54,947 nucleotides of DNA from Malonomonas rubra. GTDB taxonomy: Bacteria; Desulfobacterota; Desulfuromonadia; Desulfuromonadales; Geopsychrobacteraceae. The DNA lies in NCBI RefSeq assembly GCF_003247215.1, contig NZ_QKAP01000115.1, positions 1 through 54,947 on the forward strand. The letters run 5' to 3'. The position numbers were made by a program, and so were the translations under genes. Position 1 is the stretch's first letter; each line of letters opens with the position of its first letter. Shown one piece after another: positions 26,567 through 36,693 of this stretch. The notes below the pieces were generated by a model, which was not told the origin of the DNA, did no database searches, and saw nothing but the letters and a program-made list of their open reading frames with translations.

Positions 26567-29500
26567 ATGAAAGGGATGATCTCCTGGTTCGCCAACAATC
26601 CGGTCGCCGCGAATCTGCTGATGGCCATCATTATCGGCCTCGGCCTCTGGTCGATGCTTGAGCTGGTTCCGCTGGAGGTATTTCCGGAATTCGAACGCGA
26701 CACCGTCACCATCGACCTTCGCTATCGGGGTGCCACCCCCGCTGAGGTGGAAGAGGCGGTAGTGATCCGAGTCGAGGAAGCGATCTCCGACCTGCAGGGG
26801 ATCGAGGAAATGACTTCCAGCGCCAAAGAAGGCAGCGGCGAAGTGCGGGTCGATGTGGAAAAAGGCTACGACCCGCGCGAGTTGCTCAACGACATCAAGA
26901 ACCGCGTCGATGCCATCTCCACTTTCCCGGACGATGTCGAACGGCCCAGTTACAAAGTCCTTGAATTTCGCCGTGAGGTCATCTCCGTGGTGGTCGCCGG
27001 AGCCTTGATCGAACGGGATCTGCGACAGCTCGGTGAGCTGATCCGCGACGACCTGACCGCGCTGCCGGAAATCAGCCAGGCCGACCTGGTGGCGGTCCGC
27101 CCGTACGAGATGTCGATCGAGGTCGATCAGCACACCCTGGAAAGCTATGATCTGAGCCTGAGCGACATCGTCACCGCGGTACAGCGCTCTTCGGTCGACC
27201 TGCCCGCCGGGGCGATCAAAACCAGTGGCGGCGAGATTCTGCTGCGCACCCGCGGCCAGGCCTACGATGCCCGGCAGTTTGCCGACATCCCGCTGCGCAG
27301 CAATCCGGATGGAACCCGCTTGAAGTTGGGTGATCTGGCGCTGATTCACGACGGCTTCGACGAGGAACCACTGTTCGCACTGTTCAACGGCCATCCGGCA
27401 GTGTTGATCGAGGTGTATCGCACCGGTGACCAGAGCGCCCTCGAAGTCGGGCGGGCGGTGCGCGAGTACGTCGCCGACAAACAGGAGCAGCTGCCACCGG
27501 GGATCAGCCTCGATTACTGGCGCGACCGCTCACGGATCGTCAACCTGCGTCTGAACACTCTGATCAACAATGCTATCCAGGGGGGTATTCTGATTTTCCT
27601 CACCCTCTCGCTGTTCCTGCGCTTCTCAATCGCCATCTGGGTCTGCGCCGGCATCCCGATCAGTTTCATGGGTGCCTTGGCGCTAATGCCGATGCTCGGG
27701 GTGACTATCAACCTGGTCAGTCTGTTCGCTTTTATTGTCGTCCTCGGGATGGTGGTCGATGACGCAATTATCACCGGCGAGAATATCTATTCCCACCTGA
27801 AAAAGCATGGCGAGACCGTCGATTCGGTGATCAGGGGCGCCCAGGAGGTTGCGGTGCCGGTCACCTTCGGCCTTTTGACCACGGTGGCGGCGTTCTTGCC
27901 GCTGCTGTTCATGGAGGGACGGCGGGGACCGATCTTCGCCCAGATTCCGTTAATCATCATCCCGGTACTCTGCTTTTCCTGGATCGAGTCGAAACTGATC
28001 CTGCCGGCCCACCTGCGCCACGTTCATCTGCAGAAGAAAAAAATCGGCCCGCTGCTGCGCCTGCAGGCTCGGGTTGCCGATACCCTGGAACGGTTCATTC
28101 ATAAGTGCTACCAGCCGGTGCTGAAGAAAGCGATCGAACGGAGGCACCTGACCTTTTCCATTTTTACTACAGCGGTTTTGATCATCGTCAGCTTTGTGGT
28201 TAGCGGTCGTTACGGTTATAATTTTTTCCCGCGAATTCAGAGTGAAACTGCACGTGCCACCCTGAGCATGCCGGCCGGAACCTCCATCGAGCAAACCCGC
28301 AAACATGTCGAACGGATGGGGCAAATCGCCCTCGAACTACAGGAGAAGTTTCAGGAACCGGACGGTTCCCGCTCACTGATATCGAACATTCTGGTCAGCA
28401 TCGGCTGGACCGGCGGCGGTCATCCCGGGATCAGCGGCAACCCGGAAGTCGGTCAGGTGACGATGGAGCTGGTCCCACCGGAAGACCGGTTGAGCAGCGT
28501 TACCACCAATGAAATAGTCAGCGAGTGGCGGCAGCGGATCGGCGTCATTCCCGGCGCCAAAGAACTGACCTTCCGCGCCGAAATCGGCCGTAGTGGTGAC
28601 CCGATCGACGTACAGCTGACCGGCGCTGATTTTACCGCCCTGAGTGAGGTTTCGGCGGCAATCCAGCAGCGCCTCGCCGAATATCCCGGCGTCTACGATA
28701 TTCAGGATAGCTTCGATCAGGGCAAACAGGAAATTCAACTCAAGCTGAGACCGGAAGCAGAGCTGCTCGGCCTGACTTCGAGCGACCTGGGACGACAGGT
28801 GCGAGCCGCCTTTTTCGGCGCTGAAGCGCAACGGATTCAGCGCGGTCGCGATGACGTGCGAGTGATGATCCGTTATCCAAAGCAACAGCGCGAAAATTTA
28901 TCCAGTCTGGAAACGATGAAAATCCGCTCAACTGAAGGAATCGAAGTCCCCTTCAGCCAGGTCGCCGACGCCCAGCTCGGCACCGGCTTTTCAACCATCC
29001 GCCGCGTCGACCGTAACCGGGCGCTGAATGTCACTGCTGACGCCGACAAGCAGAAAGTCGATGTTAACCGGATCGCGTCCGACTTGCGGGTATTTCTCGA
29101 TCAGCTGTTGCTCGATTATCCCGGTATCCGGTACAGCTTTGAAGGGGAGCTGCGCGAACAGAAAGAGTCGGTCGGCAGCCTGCTGTACGGCGTGTTGTTC
29201 GTGCTGTTCGCGGTCTACGCGCTGCTGGCGATCCCGTTCAAATCCTACCTGCAGCCGCTGATGGTGATGCTGGTCATTCCCTACAGCGTCGGCGGCGCGA
29301 TCGTCGGACACATGATCATGGGCATGAACCTCAGCTTTATGAGCATGCTCGGCATCCTAGCGCTCTGCGGCGTGGTGGTCAATGACAGCCTGGTGCTGGT
29401 CGACTTCATCAACCGGCGGCGTCGCGAAGGGGTGCCGCTACACGAAGCAGTGATGACCGCCGGCGGAGCCCGCTTCCGACCTATCCTGCTGACCTCGATC

Positions 29501-29695
29501 ACTACCTTTTCCGGCTTGGCACCACTGCTCCTGGAAACCAGCACCCAGGCCCAGTTCCTGATCCCGATGGCGATCTCGCTCGGGTTCGGTATTCTCTTCG
29601 GCACCTTACTGAGTCTGTTGCTGGTGCCGGCCAGCTATCTGATCCTAGAAGACTTCGTTGGCTTTTTCAAAAAGTCCAAGGCACCGAATATGTAG
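26567..29695 (+). CDS. RND efflux permease (AcrB/HAE1-like)
   Basis: A 1042-residue inner-membrane transporter with the standard 12-TM, two-large-loop RND layout: TM1 about 12-32, periplasmic loop to about 330, TM2-6 about 335-470, then the repeat. TM4 carries the proton-relay pair D398-D399 in GMVVDDAIITGENI. The equivalent of the AcrB TM10 Lys is Asn in GVVVNDSLVLVDFIN, as in several environmental HAE1 branches. It uses the proton gradient to export compounds via the adaptor and the NodT-type channel. No local TetR- or MarR-type regulator accompanies the operon. No strong terminator was found in the 51 bp to the next gene's stop. Confidence 0.93.
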   Translation: MKGMISWFANNPVAANLLMAIIIGLGLWSMLELVPLEVFPEFERDTVTIDLRYRGATPAEVEEAVVIRVEEAISDLQGIEEMTSSAKEGSGEVRVDVEKGYDPRELLNDIKNRVDAISTFPDDVERPSYKVLEFRREVISVVVAGALIERDLRQLGELIRDDLTALPEISQADLVAVRPYEMSIEVDQHTLESYDLSLSDIVTAVQRSSVDLPAGAIKTSGGEILLRTRGQAYDARQFADIPLRSNPDGTRLKLGDLALIHDGFDEEPLFALFNGHPAVLIEVYRTGDQSALEVGRAVREYVADKQEQLPPGISLDYWRDRSRIVNLRLNTLINNAIQGGILIFLTLSLFLRFSIAIWVCAGIPISFMGALALMPMLGVTINLVSLFAFIVVLGMVVDDAIITGENIYSHLKKHGETVDSVIRGAQEVAVPVTFGLLTTVAAFLPLLFMEGRRGPIFAQIPLIIIPVLCFSWIESKLILPAHLRHVHLQKKKIGPLLRLQARVADTLERFIHKCYQPVLKKAIERRHLTFSIFTTAVLIIVSFVVSGRYGYNFFPRIQSETARATLSMPAGTSIEQTRKHVERMGQIALELQEKFQEPDGSRSLISNILVSIGWTGGGHPGISGNPEVGQVTMELVPPEDRLSSVTTNEIVSEWRQRIGVIPGAKELTFRAEIGRSGDPIDVQLTGADFTALSEVSAAIQQRLAEYPGVYDIQDSFDQGKQEIQLKLRPEAELLGLTSSDLGRQVRAAFFGAEAQRIQRGRDDVRVMIRYPKQQRENLSSLETMKIRSTEGIEVPFSQVADAQLGTGFSTIRRVDRNRALNVTADADKQKVDVNRIASDLRVFLDQLLLDYPGIRYSFEGELREQKESVGSLLYGVLFVLFAVYALLAIPFKSYLQPLMVMLVIPYSVGGAIVGHMIMGMNLSFMSMLGILALCGVVVNDSLVLVDFINRRRREGVPLHEAVMTAGGARFRPILLTSITTFSGLAPLLLETSTQAQFLIPMAISLGFGILFGTLLSLLLVPASYLILEDFVGFFKKSKAPNM

Positions 29696-29746
29696 AAATT
29701 TACTAATGGCTGCCGCATAAAGAGCTGGGGGAGGGCTTTCCTAGAC

Positions 29747-30127
29747 TCAGCTCCCAAGCTGCTCTTTTAGGGCGCGATTCTCCTTGAACAGGGAGATCTG
29801 CGCTTTAAAGGGTCCCTGCAGATAATAGGCGAGGGTCTGAAGTGACGTTTTGTCGATCTCATGCTTCGCGGCGAAATAATCGATCAACACATCGGAGTCA
29901 GCGAGATATTCTCCAGGTGCAATCTCGACCGTTGGGAACGACGCGGCCTGGCCGGTTTCTTCTTGCAGGAACTCGCGGTATTTATCCATCTCCGCATCAT
30001 CATTGCCGTCCGCGCTGATGATCTCGAATTGTTCGAGCAGGCCCGCCTCACTCAAAAAGAGCAGAAACTTGAAGCAGAACGGACAAGTGCTCTTCATATA
30101 GACTTTCGGTTTGAGAATACTTGTCAT
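29747..30127 (-). CDS. Glutaredoxin-like protein (GST N-terminal fold)
   Basis: A 126-residue protein with the redox motif CPFC in VYMKSTCPFCFKFLLFL and the cis-Pro region ASFPTVEIAPGEYLADSDVL, typical of glutaredoxin/GST N-terminal domains. The last 40 residues form a helical tail with Glu/Lys/Leu. The start is set at the ATG 30127, which has GAGGAG 8 nt upstream. A longer open frame to 30238 has no such site and adds an implausible N-terminus. Likely a cytoplasmic thiol-disulfide enzyme; its partner is unknown. It lies alone between the efflux operon (convergent) and the hem operon terminator. Confidence 0.8.
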   Translation of the reverse strand: MTSILKPKVYMKSTCPFCFKFLLFLSEAGLLEQFEIISADGNDDAEMDKYREFLQEETGQAASFPTVEIAPGEYLADSDVLIDYFAAKHEIDKTSLQTLAYYLQGPFKAQISLFKENRALKEQLGS

Positions 30128-30280
30128 CAAAGAATCTCCTCGTTCACCTCTATGGGTTACGTTGTTTGCACCGGTCCGAAGCGTTGCAGAGCCTGCACCA
30201 TAACTTCCAGTATCCGCAAAACAGCTGGTTTCGGGCAAGTCGCTCAGAACATTTTTTTACTCCTTCGCTTGAAAACAGAA

Positions 30281-30310
30281 AAGAGGACCGTCGCTGCCAA
30301 CGGTCCTCTT
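30281..30310 (-). terminator. Terminator of the tetrapyrrole operon
   Basis: A perfect 11-bp stem AAGAGGACCGT (30281-30291) / ACGGTCCTCTT (30300-30310) with an 8-nt loop, followed on the minus strand by a T-rich run. It lies 34 bp past the hemB stop. Confidence 0.88.
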
Positions 30311-30344
30311 TCTGTCTTTATTCAAGTAATTCTGTTCCGGCTGT

Positions 30345-31319
30345 TTAGCCCTGCAAAAGTTTCGCCGCTTCCTTGGCGTGATAGGTGATGATCAGGTCGG
30401 CGCCAGCGCGCTTCATGCCGAGCAGAGTCTCCATCATCAGCCGGTCGCCGTCGATCCAGCCCTTCTCGGCAGCCGCCTTGACCATCGAGTACTCGCCGGA
30501 GACGTTGTAGGCGACCAGCGGCAGATCGAAGTTGTCTTTGAGCTCACGCAGAATGTCGAGGTAGGCAAGCGCCGGCTTGACCATCAGGAAATCGGCCGCC
30601 TCGGCGACATCCTGATTCGCCTCGCGCAGTGCTTCCATACGGTTGGCCGGATCCATTTGGTAGGTACGCCGGTCGCCGAAGGTCGGCGTGCTCTCGGCAG
30701 CGTCGCGAAATGGTCCGTAGTAAGCGCTGGCGTACTTGACCGCATAGCTCATCACCGGGATGTGCTCGAAACCGTTCTCGTCGAGGATGTCGCGCAGTGC
30801 AGCGATGCGACCATCCATCATGTCGGACGGAGCAATGATATCGGCGCCGGCCTGTGCGTGGGAGAGCGCCTCTTTCGCCAGCAGTTCCAAAGTCGAGTCG
30901 TTGTCGACGTCGCCATCCTTGATGATGCCACAGTGCCCGTGGTCTGTATACTCGCACATGCAAACGTCGGTAATCACCGTCAGTTTCGGCACCTCTTTCT
31001 TGATGGCGCGAATAGTGTTCTGGATAATGCCGGTCTCACTGTAGGCATCGGAGCCAACCGCGTCCTTCTCTTCCGGGATACCGAACAGGAGCACCGCTGG
31101 AATGCCCAACTCATGAACCTCTTTCGCCTCGGCGACGATATTCTCGATCGACTGCTGGTAGATGCCAGGCATCGAAGGAATCTCTTTCTTGATGTTCTCA
31201 CCAAAGGCGCTGAACATCGGGTAGATCAGGTCATCGACGCGCAGGTGGGTTTCACGAACCATACGCCGGATATTCTCGTTACGACGAAGACGACGGGGAC
31301 GGTAGCTGGGAAAATACAT
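30345..31319 (-). CDS. hemB: Porphobilinogen synthase HemB
   Basis: A 324-residue enzyme that condenses two 5-aminolevulinate molecules to porphobilinogen. The zinc-binding segment [14 protein letters not shown] is complete, and both active-site lysines are seen in [10 protein letters not shown] and [12 protein letters not shown]. The closing region [12 protein letters not shown] is also conserved. The start is the ATG at 31319 with AAGGAG 7 nt upstream; a TTG two codons earlier is less likely. Last gene of the operon, 28 bp after cobA-hemD, and followed by a clear terminator. Confidence 0.96.
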   Translation of the reverse strand: MYFPSYRPRRLRRNENIRRMVRETHLRVDDLIYPMFSAFGENIKKEIPSMPGIYQQSIENIVAEAKEVHELGIPAVLLFGIPEEKDAVGSDAYSETGIIQNTIRAIKKEVPKLTVITDVCMCEYTDHGHCGIIKDGDVDNDSTLELLAKEALSHAQAGADIIAPSDMMDGRIAALRDILDENGFEHIPVMSYAVKYASAYYGPFRDAAESTPTFGDRRTYQMDPANRMEALREANQDVAEAADFLMVKPALAYLDILRELKDNFDLPLVAYNVSGEYSMVKAAAEKGWIDGDRLMMETLLGMKRAGADLIITYHAKEAAKLLQG

Positions 31320-31347
31320 ATGCAATCTCCTTTTCGAAAAGGGTCTT

Positions 31348-32865
31348 TTAGTCCTGATAATATTTGACCATCGCCGTCACTAAATCATCGATGGTCGACT
31401 TCTCCGGCTCCAAATCCACTGCAAAACCATGCTTGCGAATCGCCTTGGATGTGATCGAGCCGATTGAGAAAAACTTCGCTCGCCCCTGCAGCTTTATCAG
31501 TTCATCGCCAAACATTTCGAGCAGATTCTCGAAGGTAGATGGTGAACTGAAACAGATGGCATCCAACTCGCTTTCCACCAGCAGGTGACGAATCATATCC
31601 TCTTTGCCGGTCGGTCGAATGGTTCGATATGCGACCGGAGCGACTACCTCGGCACCTGCCTGCCGCAGGCTGTCGGGAATAAGGGTACGGGCGATTTCGG
31701 CACGCGGGTAGAGGAAACGTTTCCCTGCCACCCCTTCAGCCAACAGCTCTTCGATCAGCCCTTCTGCCTGGTAAATTTTTGGCACCAGATCGGGCCGCAA
31801 GCCACGCTTTTCGATCGCCTCGGCGGTTTTCGGACCTACTGCTACCAATTGTACCCCGGCGAGGCTGCGCACATCCAGTCGGTTGGCCGCAATGCGTTCG
31901 AAGAAGGCATCGACACCGTTGGCCGAGGTCAGTATCAAACTGTCGAAGCTGGCAATCTCCTTGACCGCCTGATCGAGCGGCTGCAAATCATCCGGAGGAG
32001 CAATCTCGATGGTCGGGATACAGATGGTCTCGGCCCCCTGCTGTTGAAGTTTCTGCACAAAATTGGCCGCCTGAACACGCGGGCGGGTGATCAGAAAACG
32101 TTTACCGAACAGCGGCAGGTTGTCATACCAGCGCAGATCTTCGCGGTATTTAACCACTTCGCCGATAATAATGATCGCCGGAGTTTCGATTCCGGCGCGG
32201 GCAACATCCTCGACGATGGTTGCCAGAGTGCCGACCTGAGTACGCTGCCGCGGCAGGGTCGCCCACTGCACCACCGCCACCGGCGTCTGCGGTGAACAGC
32301 CGTGCTCGATCAACTTCCCACTGATCAACTTGAGGTTGGTCAGCCCCATGTAAAAAACTAGCGTACCGAGCCCAGTCGCCAGTCTTTCCCAGTCGAGGCC
32401 GGTGAGTTTACGCTCCGATCGTTCGTGTCCGGTGATCAAGGCAACGCTGGTGCTGATGTCTCGGTGAGTCAGGGGGATGCCGGCATAGGCAGCTGCAGCG
32501 AATCCAGAGGTAACTCCGGGGACCACCTCGAAAGGGATGTTCCGCTGCTTAAGGTAGGCTGCTTCCTCTCCGCCCCGGCCAAAAATGTAGGGGTCTCCCC
32601 CTTTCAGGCGCACCACCTGCAAACCTGCCACCGCTTTCTCCGCCAGCAGGGCGTTGGTTTCCTCCTGGGGGAGGTGATGGTTGCCACACACCTTGCCGAC
32701 GTAAATCTTTTCGGAATCAGCGGGAGCATAATTCAACAGCACTGGATTGGCCAGATAATCGTAAATGACCACATCCGCGTTCTTCAGACACTGTTTCCCC
32801 TTCAAGGTCAAGAGGCCGGGATCACCCGGCCCCGCTCCAATTAAATAAACTTTTCCGATTGCCAA
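31348..32865 (-). CDS. Uroporphyrinogen-III C-methyltransferase / uroporphyrinogen-III synthase fusion (CobA-HemD)
   Basis: A bifunctional protein of about 505 residues. The N-terminal half is the SAM-dependent methyltransferase ([57 protein letters not shown]), making precorrin-2. From about residue 250 the HemD domain begins ([45 protein letters not shown]), which closes the hydroxymethylbilane ring. The start is ambiguous: the TTG at 32865 lies 5 bp after the hemC stop and gives the usual N-terminus, while a TTG at 32898 would overlap hemC by 28 bp. The fusion lets uroporphyrinogen III pass straight to the siroheme branch. Part of the hem operon. Confidence 0.92.
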   Translation of the reverse strand: MAIGKVYLIGAGPGDPGLLTLKGKQCLKNADVVIYDYLANPVLLNYAPADSEKIYVGKVCGNHHLPQEETNALLAEKAVAGLQVVRLKGGDPYIFGRGGEEAAYLKQRNIPFEVVPGVTSGFAAAAYAGIPLTHRDISTSVALITGHERSERKLTGLDWERLATGLGTLVFYMGLTNLKLISGKLIEHGCSPQTPVAVVQWATLPRQRTQVGTLATIVEDVARAGIETPAIIIIGEVVKYREDLRWYDNLPLFGKRFLITRPRVQAANFVQKLQQQGAETICIPTIEIAPPDDLQPLDQAVKEIASFDSLILTSANGVDAFFERIAANRLDVRSLAGVQLVAVGPKTAEAIEKRGLRPDLVPKIYQAEGLIEELLAEGVAGKRFLYPRAEIARTLIPDSLRQAGAEVVAPVAYRTIRPTGKEDMIRHLLVESELDAICFSSPSTFENLLEMFGDELIKLQGRAKFFSIGSITSKAIRKHGFAVDLEPEKSTIDDLVTAMVKYYQD

Positions 32866-32870
32866 AGAAG

Positions 32871-33821
32871 CTATTCTTTCTCGTCGAATGTTTTGCAACC
32901 GTAGACCTCATTGAGAATCGGTCCGGCCCCTTCTTCGAGCAACTGCTTGGCCAACGCAATACCAGTCTCTTCCGCCTGATCAACATGACAGGTGACGGTC
33001 TTCTTGATCATCTGCTTGCCCTCTACATCTGAAACAAGCGCGGTCAGTTCCAGTTGGTCTCCCGTGACGGTGCCATAAGCGGCAATCGGAACCTGGCAGC
33101 CGCCCTCGAGGGTCGACAGTACTGCCCGCTCGGCAGTAACGGCATAAGCAGTCGGTGGGTGATTGAAGAAATCGATCAGCTCGTTGGTGACGTCATCATC
33201 TATCCGGCTCTCCAAACCGAGTGCGCCCTGTCCGATCGCGGGCAGACAGGTTTTGGGGTCGAAATACTCACTGATCTGGTCACCGAAACCGAGCCGTACC
33301 ATCCCGGCCGCAGCCAGAATGACCGCATCGAGGTTCTCCGTTTCTAGCTTGCTGAGGCGGGTCTGCACATTGCCACGGATATCGACCATCTCCAGATCGG
33401 GGCGCATGTTCAGCAGCTGCGCTTTGCGGCGCAGCGAGCTGGTACCGACACGCCCCCCCTGGCGGATATCCATAAAGCTGCCGTAGCCCTCTTTCAGCAC
33501 CGCGATGTCACGCGGGTCTTCCCGCTCGGTAATGCAACGCAGGCCGGTTCCTTCAGGGAAAAATGTCGGCACGTCCTTCATCGAGTGCACAGCGATATCG
33601 ATTTCATTACGCAGCATCGCTTCCTGAATTTCTTTGACGAACAGGCCCTTGCCACCTACCATAGCCAGCGGCACGTCGAGGATCTTGTCCCCTTGGGTCT
33701 TGATCTTGGTTAGGGTGACAGTCAGGTCCGGGTATTTCTTTTCCAGCTCTTGCTTGACCCAGTTGGCCTGCCAAAGTGCGAGGGCGCTAGCGCGGGTACC
33801 GATGCGGAGGGTACGGGACAT
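32871..33821 (-). CDS. hemC: Hydroxymethylbilane synthase HemC
   Basis: A 316-residue porphobilinogen deaminase. It polymerises four porphobilinogens to hydroxymethylbilane. Family marks are RIGTRASALALWQAN, HSMKDVP, RRKAQLLNMRP and C242 in LEGGCQVPIAAYG, the attachment site of the dipyrromethane cofactor. The ATG at 33821 has AAGGAG 7 nt upstream. It lies 11 bp after hemA and is followed almost at once by cobA-hemD, so translation is likely linked. Length is normal for the family. Confidence 0.96.
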   Translation of the reverse strand: MSRTLRIGTRASALALWQANWVKQELEKKYPDLTVTLTKIKTQGDKILDVPLAMVGGKGLFVKEIQEAMLRNEIDIAVHSMKDVPTFFPEGTGLRCITEREDPRDIAVLKEGYGSFMDIRQGGRVGTSSLRRKAQLLNMRPDLEMVDIRGNVQTRLSKLETENLDAVILAAAGMVRLGFGDQISEYFDPKTCLPAIGQGALGLESRIDDDVTNELIDFFNHPPTAYAVTAERAVLSTLEGGCQVPIAAYGTVTGDQLELTALVSDVEGKQMIKKTVTCHVDQAEETGIALAKQLLEEGAGPILNEVYGCKTFDEKE

Positions 33822-33832
33822 ATCAAACTCCT

Positions 33833-35146
33833 TTATTGGTCGTCTAACGGTTCAGCAATCTGCTGCTGAGCGTCAGTATTTTCAGGCAGATCGAACAGGG
33901 TTCGGACGGCGTCAATGTACAGGTCGCCGTCACTGCCGTTTTGGGCTTGCTTCAAAATATTGGTCGGGTGATGCAGAATCTTGTTGACGATGGCGTTGGC
34001 CATTGCCTCGATCGCCTTCTGCTCTTTTTTGCCGAGTCCGTTCAAATTGGACAGGGTCTTTTCAACTTCAACCTTGCGTACCTCGTCAAGCTGACGGCGC
34101 AGGGCAACGATGGTTGGTTTGACCTGTAGCGAAGACATCCATTTCTGGAACTGGACGATCTCGCCGTCGATGATTTTCTCTGCCTTGGCCGCTTCTTTTT
34201 CCCGTTCTTTCAGGTTGGCCTGCACCACACCCTGCAAATCGTCGACGTCGTAGAGGTAGACACCATCAATTTTACCAGCCAACGGATCGATATCGCGCGG
34301 TACGGCAATATCGATCATGAACATCGGCTTGTGACGACGGCTCTTGATCACTTCCTTGACCTTTTTCGCCTCCAGCACGTAATCGGGCGCTCCAGTGGAG
34401 GAGAGGACAATATCGACCCGATGCAACTGCTCACGGAAGTTCTCGAAGGAAACCGGGATACCGCCCTCAAACTCGGCGGCCAGTTTTTCGGCGCGGGCGA
34501 AGGTCCGATTGGTGACCATCACTCGGGCGACACCGTTATTAACGAAGTGCTTGGCGGCCAACTCGCACATCTCACCGGCGCCGATCAGCATGACGGTCTT
34601 GTCCTCGAGAGTATCGAAAATCTTGCGAGCCAGCTCAACGGCTGCAAAGGAGACCGACACAGCGCTACTGGCGATGGCGGTTTCGGTACGCACCCGTTTG
34701 GCAACCGAAAAGGCCTTGTGCAGAAAACGGTTGAGAATCACCCCGGCGGTTTTGAATTCGGTAGCGTAGCCGTAAGCGGTCTTGATCTGACCCAAAATCT
34801 GCGGTTCGCCGATCACCATCGAATCGAGACTGGAGGCAACCCGCAGTACGTGGCGGATGGCAGCCTCACCTTCGTACTCGTATAGATGTTCATTGAGGAT
34901 GTCGGAAGGAATCTTGTGATACTCCGACATGAAGTTCTTCAGCTCGATGATCGCCGCTTCAATATTGCGCGAGGCAGCATACAACTCGACCCGGTTACAG
35001 GTGGATACAATCACCCCTTCGGAGATCGCCGGCAAGGCCATCATCTGCTGTGAAGGAGCTTCCATCTCTGTGGGGGCGAAAGCAACTTTTTCTCTAATTT
35101 CGACTGGAGCCGTTTTGTGACTCAGTCCCACTACAACAATATCCAT
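33833..35146 (-). CDS. hemA: Glutamyl-tRNA reductase HemA
   Basis: A 437-residue enzyme that reduces glutamyl-tRNA to glutamate-1-semialdehyde, the first committed step of the C5 tetrapyrrole route. The catalytic Cys50 is in [13 protein letters not shown], the NADPH fold in [17 protein letters not shown], and the C-terminal dimerisation helix is complete (about 320-420). A conserved N-terminus [20 protein letters not shown] fixes the start. HemL, the next enzyme, is not in the window. It follows ccsB by 20 bp; the ccsB-hemA order is common in related bacteria. Confidence 0.96.
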   Translation of the reverse strand: MDIVVVGLSHKTAPVEIREKVAFAPTEMEAPSQQMMALPAISEGVIVSTCNRVELYAASRNIEAAIIELKNFMSEYHKIPSDILNEHLYEYEGEAAIRHVLRVASSLDSMVIGEPQILGQIKTAYGYATEFKTAGVILNRFLHKAFSVAKRVRTETAIASSAVSVSFAAVELARKIFDTLEDKTVMLIGAGEMCELAAKHFVNNGVARVMVTNRTFARAEKLAAEFEGGIPVSFENFREQLHRVDIVLSSTGAPDYVLEAKKVKEVIKSRRHKPMFMIDIAVPRDIDPLAGKIDGVYLYDVDDLQGVVQANLKEREKEAAKAEKIIDGEIVQFQKWMSSLQVKPTIVALRRQLDEVRKVEVEKTLSNLNGLGKKEQKAIEAMANAIVNKILHHPTNILKQAQNGSDGDLYIDAVRTLFDLPENTDAQQQIAEPLDDQ

Positions 35147-35166
35147 GGTCTGTTCGTCAGCTCCGG

Positions 35167-36000
35167 TTAATTGGTGAAGGCATCAAAAGTGTGCTGCCCC
35201 CCGAGCAGCAAGTTGACGCCGAGATAGGTAAACAACAAAAACAAAAAACCGATAATGGCAAAAATGGCCGCCTTGCGCCCCCGCCACCCTACCGTCAGCC
35301 GGCCATGCAGCAGACCGGCGTAAAGAAACCAAGTGATCAACGCCCAAGTTTCTTTCGGATCCCAGCTCCAGTAGGTGCCCCAGACGGTGTTGGCCCAGAA
35401 TGCTCCGCTGATGATCCCCAAGGTCATCAACGGGAAGCCGACGCTCAAGCAGGTGTAATTGACCTTGTCGAGCGAATCAAGGGAGGGCAGCAGCTGATAG
35501 ATACCTGTAAAACGCTTGCTTTTCAGCATCCGGTCCTGAACCAGGTACATGACGCCAGCACCGAAGGCGAGGGCAAAGGTGGCATTACCGAGAAAAGCGA
35601 ATGCGATATGCACCGGAAACAACCAGCTACGCAGCATCGGGTTGAGCTGCACCACCATATCGGGGCTAAGGGCGCTACCGAGCATCAACAAAAAAGCGAG
35701 CGGAGCGGCAAACGCCCCCATCACCGTCATGCGAAAGCGCAGGTCGAGCAGCAGATAGAGCAGCACCAAACACCAGGCAAAAAAGGATAGCGACTCATGC
35801 AGCGTAGTGACCGGGGTACCACCGGCAGTTGCATGCCGGACACCGAAACTGGCAGCATGCAGCACCACTCCAACGACCAAGATCCAACGCCCGATCTTGC
35901 CAGCCTGCGGTTTCTTCCCGATCATGTCGACCAGATAGAAGGTGCTGGCCAGAAAATAAATGACCAGTGCCGCATAAAATAAAACGGAAAGAATATTCAT
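35167..36000 (-). CDS. ccsB: CcsA/CcsB/HemX-type cytochrome c assembly membrane protein
   Basis: A 277-residue integral membrane protein with about eight TM helices. The heme-handling WWD-type motif is [18 protein letters not shown] (about 210-227), and conserved His residues occur nearby. Family members move or hold heme for c-type cytochrome ligation, or (HemX of Bacillus) lower the level of HemA. Placed directly before hemA and coupled to the upstream gene by a 4-bp ATGA overlap, so either role fits. The ATG has GGGAG upstream. Membrane topology is predicted from hydrophobicity only. Confidence 0.85.
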   Translation of the reverse strand: MNILSVLFYAALVIYFLASTFYLVDMIGKKPQAGKIGRWILVVGVVLHAASFGVRHATAGGTPVTTLHESLSFFAWCLVLLYLLLDLRFRMTVMGAFAAPLAFLLMLGSALSPDMVVQLNPMLRSWLFPVHIAFAFLGNATFALAFGAGVMYLVQDRMLKSKRFTGIYQLLPSLDSLDKVNYTCLSVGFPLMTLGIISGAFWANTVWGTYWSWDPKETWALITWFLYAGLLHGRLTVGWRGRKAAIFAIIGFLFLLFTYLGVNLLLGGQHTFDAFTN

Positions 36001-36683
36001 ACGCTCCCTTCCGGCAGCTGCAGGTGCAGCTGCTCCAGAGAAAATTCAGGGCCAAAGTTTTCTATTAATAACTGATCTATTTCACAAAGCTTCCCTAGTT
36101 CCAGCAACGGAAGCAATTGCTCAACCCAAAAACTACGCAAAACCTGATGATTATATTGAGCGGCGAACTGCCCCGTCAACAGCTTTTGTCGAATTTCCGC
36201 CATTACCTCTAATGAAAGAGCCCAACTCGCAGGAATCGAGTCAGCTACGCGATCCCGTATCTCAGCGGCCAACGCCGGGCTACCGCCAGCAGTCGATACC
36301 GCCACCGACAAACGCCCTTGCTGCCAGACCGCTGGCAGGGAAAAGTCTCCGCCATCCGAAAGATCCGCGCGACAACAGAGCAGGTTGCGTCGCCGTGTCT
36401 CTGTAGCGACCTGCTGATTGACCTGCGCGGAATCGGTGCAGGCGAACACCAACGCGGCATCAGTCAGATCTTCTGGGCAAAACGGGCGCGCAATCGCCTC
36501 TACCGCTGCTGCAGACCAATCCGCCTGATCCAGTGCCGGGTCGACCAAGCGTACCTTGGCGCCTGCTTGCAGCAATTTGCTCACCTTGCGTTGCCCAACT
36601 GCACCTGCACCAACCACTACAACCAGCCGATCACACAAATTCAAAACAACCGGATAAGAAAGCCGCTCTGCCTCATTTTCCAT
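35997..36683 (-). CDS. Precorrin-2 dehydrogenase / sirohydrochlorin ferrochelatase-like (Met8/CysG N-terminal)
   Basis: A 228-residue protein with the NAD-binding signature VVVVGAGAVGQRKVSKLLQAG near the N-terminus and the family segment LVFACTDSAQVNQQVATE and STAGGSPALAAEIRDRV. It oxidises precorrin-2 to sirohydrochlorin; Met8-like enzymes can also insert iron, but that cannot be judged here. Its product is one step past CobA-HemD in the same operon, so the operon can feed siroheme, cobalamin or the siroheme-dependent heme route. It ends in an ATGA overlap with ccsB and starts 10 bp after the SIS gene. Confidence 0.88.
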   Translation of the reverse strand: MENEAERLSYPVVLNLCDRLVVVVGAGAVGQRKVSKLLQAGAKVRLVDPALDQADWSAAAVEAIARPFCPEDLTDAALVFACTDSAQVNQQVATETRRRNLLCCRADLSDGGDFSLPAVWQQGRLSVAVSTAGGSPALAAEIRDRVADSIPASWALSLEVMAEIRQKLLTGQFAAQYNHQVLRSFWVEQLLPLLELGKLCEIDQLLIENFGPEFSLEQLHLQLPEGSV

Positions 36684-36693
36684 TCAAGCGACC

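Noticed and set aside
26375-27394. Long minus-strand open frame (339 codons) opposite the RND permease
   Set aside because: Antisense to a clear MFP/RND pair, no recognisable motif.
29722-29753. Hairpin GAGCTG/CAGCTC after the RND gene as terminator
   Set aside because: The loop is long, the inner part pairs poorly, there is no T-run, and it overlaps the glutaredoxin-like stop.
30128-30238. 37-residue N-terminal extension of the glutaredoxin-like protein
   Set aside because: No ribosome site; the ATG at 30127 has GAGGAG and gives the family N-terminus.
30378-31367. Long plus-strand open frame (329 codons) opposite hemB
   Set aside because: It is fully antisense to a clear HemB, has no family resemblance and reflects codon bias.
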